Assembly (NCBI GenBank): GCA_023374025.1
Contig: SIJG01000005.1
Location: 2,918,427-2,982,426 of the forward strand
DNA length: 64,000 nt
Direction: 5' to 3'
DNA from: Heterodera schachtii
Lineage: Eukaryota > Nematoda > Chromadorea > Rhabditida > Heteroderidae
Shown here: positions 32,743 to 42,938 of the stretch, one piece after another
Position numbering within the stretch: position 1 is the first letter of the stretch
Layout of the letters: every line of letters begins with the position of its first letter
Notes under the pieces: generated by a model
The model's database searches: none
Seen by the model: the letters and a program-made list of their open reading frames with translations, nothing else
What the model was told of the DNA's origin: nothing
Translations under genes and position numbers: made by a program

Positions 32743-35700
32743 ATGGGAATTGAGTCCAAAATTAGCGCACGACAGGAGGAGGAGGACCATGTGAAGGTGT
32801 GAATTTGTTTCGGTTTTTTTGCGTTTTTCCATTTTATTCCCCCCCCCCCACTCTTTTTGTGTTCCATAGGTTGCGGTCCGTTGTCGTCCCTTAAGCCAAC
32901 AGGAACACCAGCAAGGACACCGCGCCATTGTGCAGGCGGATGAGCACGGAAAATGTGTCGCTGTGGCCCACCCGGACAACCAAAATGTTAGAAAAAATTG
33001 CATTTGTAAGAAAAAACTAAAAAAATTACAAATCTGACAGCAACCCCAGAAGTGCTATTTGTTCGACGAACTGTTCGGCCCCAACGCGACTCAAGCGACC
33101 GTTTACAATTCGTTGTGCCGTCCAATTGTGGAAAATGTGCTTAGGGGTTACAATGGTATGTTGACGGGGACCCATTTTAAAGTTTCTCTTTGTTTGTTCC
33201 GTTTTTTTCACTCCCCATTTCTTTTATTTTTATATCTTTTGGTAATACTGTCGAAGGTCCCCCCTTTTTGGAAATTTTTTTTTGTTCTAAAAGTCGTAAA
33301 AACATGTGAATTTTGAAAGTTTTGAATTTCCGACTTTTGGTCGTGTCCGGGATTCGAAATTGGTCAAAATGAATGCCATATTCCTGATCAGCGACCCTCA
33401 AACCACTAATTAAACATGTTTTCACACTTTTTTTAGAACAAAAATTTATCTTCCAAAAAGGGGGGACCATCGGCAGTATTACCATATCTTTTTCATCACA
33501 CAAACAATAGATGGGTCAGATTTGATTTGTTTTCCCTCTGAAATTCACTACCCGGATTTCAGCTGAATTTTTCTGTTGTTTGGTGCCAAATTTGAGGTTT
33601 CTTCTCGGCATTTGGCATTTATTTACCATTTTCCCATTTTCAGGCACAATTTTCGCCTACGGACAGACGGGCACCGGCAAAACGTACACAATGAGCGGCG
33701 CCGGTGGCGAAGGGCCGGCGGACGGAGTGACGCAAAATGCGTTTGCGCACATTTTCGACCACATCGCCAAGTGCCACCAGGACAAACGGTCAGTCAGTTT
33801 TTAAGTTTGTTATAATACCTTACTAAAATTGGCTGTCATTTCTATTTTTTCTGCCTCATTCCAATTTTTTATTTCCAATCATTGGCATTAATTATTGGCC
33901 ATAAATGCCCAGCAGAAAACATATTTTGGCAATTGTTTAGATTAGGGGTCGACGAAAAGTGAGTTTGAGGGTCGAGAATTCAATCAAAAGCCCTCCCCCC
34001 TTTAAATTATCACCAAAAAACTTGTCTGATTTTTTGTCGACCCTTAATCTACAAAATGCCCAGATTTTTCATTGATTAAATCCTCTTGTCAATGTTGTTG
34101 TTCAGTTTCTTGGTCCGCATCTCCTACATGGAGATTTACAATGAGGAGGTGCGCGATTTGTTGGCCAAGCGAAGCGCCGCGGGCGCACAACGGCTGGACA
34201 TCAAAGAGCGAGCCGACATTGGCGTTTATGTGCGCGATTTGCTGAACGTGACGGTGGCCAGCGCGGAGCAGTGCCTTCGTATCATGCAACTCGGCAACGC
34301 CAACAGTCAGAATATTCAAAAATAATTATGTTTTTGCACATCTTTTTGGGCCAATGTTTCAGAATTTTGGGTTATTTCACTCGAATCAATTGACAGTTTA
34401 ATGCATATACAAATTTTTATTTATTTTTTAAATAGTGTACGTATTTTTGTAAAAGGTTTTGGTTAAATGTCATCTGCGCCCATGTCCTAAATATAGTTTC
34501 TAATTAATCTAAATAGCTTGAAAAACTTAAGAAATAACATCTTTTGACACATTAGGAAAATTAAATCCGTTCCATTTAAAAAAAAATTCATAAAGATAAA
34601 AGTTTAGATGTAAGCTTTTCTTTGTCACTAATTAGTGTTGCTTATCATATTTATAATTTAATAAATGTTCTTAACCGATTTATCTAATTCTTAAGCCCAT
34701 TTTTGCATAATTTTGTCTTTTTCCCGCCTTAGGGCACACCGGACGGACGTGCATGAACGAGCAGAGCAGTCGTTCCCATGCCATTTTCACGGTGACCGTC
34801 GAATGTGCGGAGACAGTGAAGGCGGCTGACGGACGCCAACTGCTCACCCAGGGCAAACTGCACTTGGTGGACTTGGCGGTTGGTGATTGGAATTTACGAT
34901 TTTTGCTGCAATTTTTTGTGGAAATTCAAAAAATGCAAGCGGTCATTTTCAAAATGATTCCATTCCCTTAGGGCAGTGAACGCCAATCCAAAACAAATGC
35001 CATTGGCGACCGATTGAAGGAGGCGTCGAAAATCAATCTGTCCCTCTCGACGCTTGGCAATGTGATCAGTGCGTTGGCGGACGCGAAAAGTCCGCACATT
35101 CCGTACCGGTGAGCAGTGAAAAGCGGAAAAGCATTTGATTTATTATTTTGTTTGGAAAACTTTAGCAATTCGAAGCTTACCCGTATTTTGCAAGATTCGC
35201 TTGGCGGAAACTCCAAAACGGCAATGGTAAATTTTAGTGTTTTTTTTTTTTGGAATTTGAATTTATATGTATCAGATTGCCAACATTGGTCCATCATCTT
35301 ACAATTACGAGGAGACCATCAGCACATTGCGCTATGCGGTATTTGTTTGTAAAATCATTCATTTCCCCCCCCCCCCCCCCCCAATTAGTGCCGTGCCAAA
35401 CAAATTCGGAACATTGCGCGCATCAATGAGGACCCCAAAGATGCACTGTTACGCCGTTTCCAGGAGGAAATTGAACAATTGAGGAAGCAATTGGAAGAGA
35501 ATGGTGGGTGAAAATGTGTAAAGACTAAAGTTTTTTCGGATTTTTTTTGTAATTTCCTCAGAAAATTTGCTTTAGGAACCCTTGGGGTAAAATCCTTATT
35601 TTTGGGACATTGTTTTTCCCATCGGATAGCATTTAATAAAAAAAAACAGCACAAAACATCCAATAGTTTTCCTTGTCAGCTGAAGCAATTTCGGACACCG

Positions 35701-38105
35701 AAGCGGAAAATGAAACGGACGACAAAAAGAAGAACAAAACGGACGAAGACGAAGAAGCGGAAGGACCGACAGATGAAGAACAGAGGAAAAAGCAGCAACA
35801 AAAACAATTGGAAAGGATTCGAGAAATTGAACAAAGCATTGAACGGGGCAAACGGAAGTTGCAGGTGGGCAAACAAAAAGTGCTGAAAATGGAATCAATT
35901 TGGATTACGTAATTGGGGGAATCAACATTTTCGGGAGGGGGGGGGGCCACCTAAGAGGAAATCTGAAACTTGGCTATTTTTTCTTAGCAAATTCATTAAA
36001 AATTCTTAATTTTTTCACGGGGCGCCAGAGAGCCTCCTTCATTCTCATCCAAAAATTGGCCATTGACTGAATCTATCGAACATAATTTAGGCAGTGCCCG
36101 ATCCTTTCTTATGGCCCTGAAACTCCCTTTTTATGGGACTCATTTCCCCCAATTGGCAGGAGGAGCACGGACTGAAGGAGGCAGAACGGCGCAAATTGGC
36201 GGAGGACTTGCTGCGCCGGGAGGAGGAGCTGTCGCGGAACAAACGCGAGAGGGACAAACTGCTCCAAAAGTTGGGCACCATCGAACGCCAAATCATCGTC
36301 GGCGGAGAGAACATGCTGGAGAAGGTGGAACGGCAGGCCCAACTGTTGGAGCAGAGCAATCGGTGGGGGGCCGACCAAATAAATAGTGGATGTGAATTCG
36401 TTTCCGAATTGGGGGCAGGACACGCCAAATTTTAAGGGCGTATAAATTGAGGTCATCCCTTTCCTTATACGCCTCCCCCCGCCCCTAAAAAGTGGTGGAT
36501 TTTGAAAATAGTTCGGTAATATCTGTCTGACCAATGGTGGATAGATAGAGGTGAGTTTTGCCTAATTAATCATGTCCCCCTTTCCCACAAAGTGAGCTTG
36601 AACGCGCTAGTCAGGAGGAGCTGGCGATGGAAACGCGCTTCAGAACTCAACAGGCCGAACAGTGCGACATTGAGGAGCAGTACAGCACATTGCAGGAGGA
36701 GGCCCAGGGGATGAGCAAACGGTTGAAAAAAGTGAGGAGGGCGAGGCGTAAATTGAATTCTAAGAAAAATAATTGTCGTTTCGACCCCCGGGGAATTCTT
36801 TTTGACCAAAATTCCATTTTCATTTTTGCTTTTCGGCCCATTCTAATCGGCTTAAAATATTGCCGTCATGTTTTAATTATTTGCTGTTTCTGCTCCTTCA
36901 CCATTTATTTGCAATGACACACATAAAATGTTGGTTGGAAAAAATGGATAAAATGTCGTACAAAAAAAACATTATTCAGCAATCATTGTCATTTCCTACT
37001 AATTGCCTCGAATGATTTTTTTTTTTTTTTTTGAAAGTTTGTTTTTATCCTACTAAAAATTCGTTTAATATTTTTTTAAATCTGAAATTAAAAAAATAAT
37101 TCTTAAAATTTTATTAAATGAATGTTATTTTTGATAGGTGTGGACTCAGTACATGCAGGCCAAGGCGGAGCTCAAAGACATTGAAGTGGACCACCAGCGG
37201 GAGATGGAGGCACTTTTGGAGAGTGTTCGGCAACTCCAGCGGGAGCTGCTCTACTCCATGCTGGTGAGGAACACCGAGCGGGGCGGGGGGGGGGGGGAAT
37301 GTTGCGAGAAATGAACATGATCAATTAGAAATACAATGTTTATCACATTTTTATTCCAGTCCAGGCCGCCTCGCTTTAGAAATTTTCTCAAGAGACCCGA
37401 CCCTTTATTAAAAAAATTCTGAGTGTTTTCAAACAGTTTTTCCACTAAATTGGTCATCATTTTTTAAATAAAAATTCTGGAAACAAAACAAAGTTTACCA
37501 AATTTGTAATTCCCCCTTTTTGCCTAGGTCATCGACCAATTCATTCCGGAGGAGCGGGTGCGTTACATTGAGAAGTTTGTGCATTGGAACGAGGAGATCG
37601 GCGACTGGCAACTCAGATGCATCGTAAGTGTTTGGGTATTTGACGAAAATTGGCAAAAAAAACTTTCAATTTGCATAAATTTCAGGCATATGCCGGGAAC
37701 AACATTCGAGAACACCGAAATATGATCCATTCTTCGACATCTAACTTTCCTCAAAAGGTGCGGGCACTTAAATGAGCACCAAAGGAATAATTATTACTCC
37801 GATAATTTGCATTTTATTTCGTCCTCTTCCAAATTGTAATTTTTGTTTTTTCAGTCCCAGGACCCGCAGATGAAGCCGTTGTTCCTCTCTTATGCCGATG
37901 TGTTGGGCTTACCGTCGACGTCGACAGTCTCATCGTCGGCTTCATCAGCTTCCACTTCGTTTTCAGCAAGCGTGAAGACGAATTTCCGACCAAAATCTGC
38001 CGCAAAGTCAGTTTAAATGTAAAAAAAAAAAATTGTTTTTCCATCAAATGAATTTAATTTTCCAGGGATCGAAACGCGGCACGGATTCGCGCTTTGTTGG
38101 AATGA
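32743..38105 (+). CDS. klp-20: kinesin-2 motor subunit, KIF3A/KLP-20 type
   Basis: Eighteen exons in frame: 32743-32796, 32870-32986, 33041-33155, 33644-33788, 34106-34305, 34733-34878, 34972-35108, 35166-35226, 35276-35338, 35389-35503, 35680-35864, 36160-36362, 36593-36731, 37138-37263, 37528-37623, 37686-37757, 37855-38006, 38066-38105 (721 residues; vertebrate KIF3A is about 700). N-terminal motor: [12 protein letters not shown]-loop [11 protein letters not shown], switch I NEQSSRSH, switch II LVDLAGSE (across an intron), neck [14 protein letters not shown]. An acidic segment and long coiled coil follow. The KIF3A-specific tail is [20 protein letters not shown]. It acts as one motor of heterotrimeric kinesin-2 in anterograde intraflagellar transport of sensory cilia. 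Intron 3 holds a MITE. Confidence 0.95.
33241..33483. mobile_element. 243-bp MITE in kinesin intron, 9-bp duplication
   Basis: Inverted ends GGTAATACTGTCGAAGGTCC (33241 on) and the complement of GGTAATACTGCCGATGGTCC (to 33483), both followed inward by a C6/G6 run. A perfect 9-bp target duplication ATATCTTTT flanks it (33232-33240 and 33484-33492), which suggests a Mutator-like transposase. One arm of the TGATCA family core (CCTGATCAGCGACCC) lies inside. Confidence 0.9.
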
Positions 38106-38271
38106 ATTAGCAGAAGCATCTGATCTCTTCATTACTGTATCCATTTCTGATTCTTGTAAATTTCGCGCATTTTTTCGCTTGAATTAATTGTATTTTTTTA
38201 CTTTGATTGCATCTCTGGCAAATACTTTTAAATATTAATTGCTGTTTTGTTTTTTATTCAAACTTTTCTGC

Positions 38272-38285
38272 CGATTTCTGCCAGA
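38272..38285 (+). promoter_or_regulatory. likely trans-splice acceptor before mpi
   Basis: TTTCTGCCAG ends one base before the ATG at 38286, with no upstream coding exon to join. In nematodes such a site directly before a start is typical of spliced-leader addition, here to a gene 180 bp downstream of another on the same strand. Inference. Confidence 0.5.
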
Positions 38286-41096
38286 ATGAAGCGGTTGGAG
38301 TGTGCCGTCCAACACTACGCCTGGGGCAAAAGCGGCAAGGACAGTTTTGTCGCCCATTTGTTGCCGGCTGAGCGAGTTGATTTGGACAAGCGATATGCCG
38401 AGGTGACCAGTGAGTGTTTATGCATTAGAAGCACCTGTAAAAATATTTCCTGATTGTAATTTAACATTAAATGTAAATCGAAACAATTATCGAAAAAGTT
38501 CGAATTCTTTTTAGTTTTAAAGGAGTAAGAGTTTCCATGCCACGAATATCTATCCAAAAATGAAAAAATTGGGCAATTTAATGCTTTAAGTTCGTGGTAT
38601 CACCTAAAAAATCTTTGGGGAAAATGCCAATCGTTTAAAACGGAATTTGAGTAAAACATTGGCATATTTTTAGCTCTGGATGGGCACCCATCCGAATGGG
38701 CCGTCCCGTGTGATCGACGGCGGCGCAGAGGCGGCAACGAATTTGAAGGACTTTTTGGCCCAAAATCCGCAACTGTTGGGCCACCACGAGAAGGGCGAGC
38801 TGAGCTTTCTGTTCAAGATTTTGTCGGTGGACAAAGCGTTGTCCATCCAATCGCACCCGACAAAAGTGGGCGAACATTTGCATGGGAATTTATGCCCAAA
38901 TTTGGCACTAAAATTGCATTATTATTATTGCACAGGAACAGGCCAAGGTGTTGCATGCCAAAGACCCGGCCAACTACCCGGATGACAACCACAAACCGGA
39001 AATGGTTGGCACGGACATTCGTTTTTTTCGGGTGCCATTTCAATTGTCCTCCCCCTCCCCCCTCAGGCGATTGCTCTCACCGACTTTGAGCTGTTGTGCG
39101 GCTTTCAAACCCCGCATGGCATCATTTCCAACGTGAAGGCCCACCGGGAACTGCTCCAACTCGTCGGCGAGCCGTTACTGGACGAATTGGCACAGGCGGA
39201 ACACCACGAGCCGGACTGGGGCAAGCGTGCACTGCGCCGCATGTTCTGCCAAGTGTGGACGAGCCCGGCGGAACAAATTGCGCACGTTGTTGCCCAAATT
39301 GTGGACCGAATTGGCACAAGTGGGCACCAACCCATCGCATTCATTGGCACTGATCGTTTAGACGGCAGAAAAAACTTTTTTTGGACGAAAGTGTGCCAAA
39401 TCATACCCAATTATCCTTTTCCGGATTTGTATGGAGAAAGCCGACGGAGTTTACTTATTTACTCCATTTCTCCTCCTTTCGGGTCCGTTCCTTCTTGGAG
39501 AATTTTTAAAGCAAAACTTTGAACTTTCTCAAAAAAATTAATTTTAAAATTTTTTCCTAAGCCCTTGAGAAAAATTCATTTTTTCTTAAGAAGGAAAAAT
39601 TGCTAAACTTCTTGTAAAACATACGCATTACTTTTGTTTTTTTTTAAAATTTCATTTTAGAATTTTTCTCCAGAAATTGGGGATGGCAAATGCCATCCAT
39701 TCCATATGAATGAATGAATGAATGCGTCCCGTTGGAGTTTCATCGAAATGATCACTTTTGAGTTTTGTTATTATGCCCCGCAGAATCTGACCCTGCCCCG
39801 GTGGATTCGCTGGTCCTCCGTCTGAACAGCCAATTCCCCGGCGGTGACATCGGCGTGCTGGCGCCCTTTTTCCTCAACTTTTTCACGCTGCGCCCGGGCC
39901 AGGCGACCTTTTTGGGACCCAACGAGCCGCACGCCTATTTGTCAGGAGGTGGGAAAAGTGTCCCCGTTTTCTGATTCTATCCGAATATTTTGGAAGGGGA
40001 GTCAAAGCGAAGCGTATGACGAGAGAACCCTCCCTCCTATCCGAATGTATCCTTTAGTGCGATTTACGTGTCGGGACTGGAACAAGGGGCGTGGTACGGT
40101 ACCCCTCCCGCCCCTCTAATAGTACCCCCATTATAAAATTCCGCCCACTTATTTGAAAAATTTAGTTTTTTTAATTTTCTCAACGAAAACTAAAAATACA
40201 CCTATCCGCATCATTGGCACCCTCCTTTCTTCTCCAAAATTTGGTTGAAAAGAGTGAGAAAATTTAGCGAATACAGAAAAGACATGTTGTCGGAATTCCT
40301 AATAGTCTGAGAGAATTCCACGAACAAAAATCCGGCACATAAAAGCCAATTAATTGTAACAGCCTGAATATGTAAAAAATTGCAATTTTCCGATTGCGTG
40401 GAATGCATGGCGCTGTCGGACAACACAATTCGTGCCGGACTGACCCCGAAGTTCAAGGATGTGCCAACACTGTGTTCGTCGCTCACCTACCGCATGTACT
40501 CGCCGCCAATCTTTGAGCCAAAAACACTGCCGGACGGTGTCATTGAATACGGTCCACCGGTGGACGAATTTGCGGTCCACAAAATTGATGTGATTTTTGG
40601 GAAGGGGCGGGCACTTGATTAATTGGCATCAATTTGAATTTTGAGTTAATTGCAGTAGCACTACACACTGGGATTTCATTTTTGCTCAAAAGTAACTAAA
40701 TTTTCAATTTTTCATATAATGTGGTTCCAAAAAATTATGACCATTGGGATTTAAGTGTAGTAAAATGCTTAGTTTGGTGGTGTTTTTTGTGTGTCGTCAT
40801 ACATAACAACAATGAGATATGTCATTTGAATTTTGCTATTGGAATTGGAACAGTATTTTCAGTGCAAAGTGTCCACCCTGCGGCCCATCAGTGCCGGCTC
40901 CATTCTGATCATTGTTGCGGGAAGTGCACTGCTTGAAAACAGTGATGACCAACAAGAACAACCGCAAAAGTGTCAGGTTGCGCAGGGCGCCGTGCTGTTC
41001 GTGCCGAAGGATTTTGGCGCTTTGCTGTATGACGCGAGCGCGGACTTTTTGGCGTTTCGATCATTCACTCCCTCTCCCCCGCATTCTCCCAAATAA
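38286..41096 (+). CDS. mpi: mannose-6-phosphate isomerase (type I)
   Basis: Seven exons: 38286-38402, 38674-38865, 38936-39004, 39067-39319, 39784-39948, 40393-40589, 40854-41096 (411 residues). It converts fructose-6-phosphate and mannose-6-phosphate in the cytosol, feeding GDP-mannose for glycosylation. The protein begins [20 protein letters not shown], typical of the family. Zinc ligands of type I enzymes are visible: Gln and His in SIQSHPTK, Glu in HKPEMAIALT, His in [26 protein letters not shown] is the conserved C-terminal signature. The exon 5/6 junction is odd: the only frame-consistent acceptor is TTTTCCG, not AG. It starts 180 bp after the klp-20 stop. Confidence 0.93.
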
Positions 41097-42938
41097 TCTG
41101 TTTTTATTGTTATTGGAAGTGTTTCGCAACATTTCCATAGGTCTTTACCCAATTCTGCATTTTAATTTATTACTTTGAAGACAAGACTGACACCAAAACA
41201 ATTTTTTCCTTTCATACATTTGTTTCGTTGTAATTTTCGCCGTATAAATTATGTAAAATTATTCGAGTAAAAAACTGTTCTAGTAGTCCTTTGAATTATA
41301 TACACACATTGAAATATTGGGGTTCCCCTACGGGTTTTTGACACAAACGAAAACAATATTTGATTATTTCCTAGTCCTCAGTTCTGTTTTGTTTGTTGCC
41401 TTTTAATCTTTGTTGAGTGTGTTTCAATTTTGCCCCCCCCCCCCAACGGGTGAAAGGGCATTTCATCTCTCTGTGCGTGTGCGATGTGTGTGATTAGTGA
41501 GTTAACAAAAAAAAATATTTTTGTTTTCGTTCGGGTCTTTGATGCATATGCCAGCGGGGGGAGGGGAGAGAGAGGGGGTGAGAGATTGCACATAAACAAA
41601 AAAGAGTGAAGAGAGAGAGAGAGAGGGAATGGAAGAAAAGCGAGCCCTCATCGGAGGGGGGAGGGGGGAAAAGAGCAAAATTGGTGGAAGGGGAGGGGAG
41701 GGAGGGAGAGGGGGGCAAAGCAAAATGGAAAAGGGGAGGGGGGAGGGGGCAGTGACGGGGAGAGCCGCTGGTTGGTGGTGGCGGTGGACGGATGGCCGAC
41801 CAAAAGGGGGGGGGGGGGAGGGCTCTCTCCTCTTCTGTGTGTGCTGTGGTGGTGGCCCGTGTTTTCGCAATTTTTTGTTGTCAACAACGGCGGGGGACAG
41901 TGGCAGCAGCGGAAAAATCCCCCCCCCCCCCCCCCTCGCCACTTTCTTTGCCATTCTTTTTTCCACACATACAATTTTTTTATCATCCCTTCCCCCCACC
42001 CCTCCCTATTTTTACTTCCATAAAAGAAGAGCATGATGAAAAAGTGCTATACGTACACATGCACATGCATATGTATGTTTGTTGTGTATGCAAATGTGCC
42101 AAATTGTATAATTACATGCTTAATTGCCCTGCCTCATTTGATGATGAAATTTTTTGGCAAATTAGCTGTGTATATTTATGACAAATAAGGAATTATTCGT
42201 TAATGTAAGCATATAGCTACACCAAATATCACTAGAAAATATTCAACGGTATATTAATTTAGTATTTGTCCCTTTTTTATTAACAATTTTTTTTATCTAT
42301 GTAAATATTGTGCAGATCTTTGCATATTTCGTTTAGTTTAATTTTGAAATAAATGTTTTATTTTGGATTTAACGGTAGAATGACATTCGCACGTTAAAAT
42401 GGCAAAGTTTTCTAAAAACATTACATATAAAATGAAAAAAAAAGAATTTAAGAATATGCTCGACATTAAATCAAACTGTAAATTTGAATTTACGCAATTA
42501 CATATTCATTTACAATTTTGGCGAAATATTTTTTTTTGTAAAATAGTTAGTTTCAAAATTTATTCTTCGGATGGTTTTTACCCGGTAATTGTTGCGAATT
42601 AAGCCCTCAGGCTACAACACGCAATTTGCTTTCATTTCTTTCCCAAAATCAAAATACAAAAAAGGGGGTTCATGGCCATTCCATTCATGCATTTGAATCG
42701 TTTTTGGACAATAAAGGTGGATTTTAGTGAAAAAAGAATTTTCGACATTGGTTCGAATTCGGGTCCGGAGTTCGAAACTAGTCGAAATGAATGTATTTTC
42801 GTGATCAGCGGCCCCGAATACCCCTGGAAACACGTTATAATAATTTAAAAAAACAATTTTTTTTTATGTGGCGTAACTGCATAAGTACCCAATTTTATAG
42901 CGCAATTATTTTGTTTCAGAAAAGTGTAATGATTAACA
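41097..42938. other. non-coding region, G/C-run and AT-rich
   Basis: No gene supported. 41380-42000 is a patchwork of poly-G/poly-C and GGGGAG runs giving long but biased ORFs in all frames. From 42040 on it is AT-rich. A single-arm copy of the TGATCA repeat family is at about 42740-42840 and a GGTACTTATGCAG-type terminus (reverse) at 42888-42901. A TTGTTTCAG acceptor at 42911-42919, 19 bases before the next start codon, may be a trans-splice site. Confidence 0.6.

Noticed and set aside
41502..42181. Several ORFs of 120-165 residues on both strands
   Set aside because: All frames are open because of poly-G/C and GGGGAG runs; no motifs.
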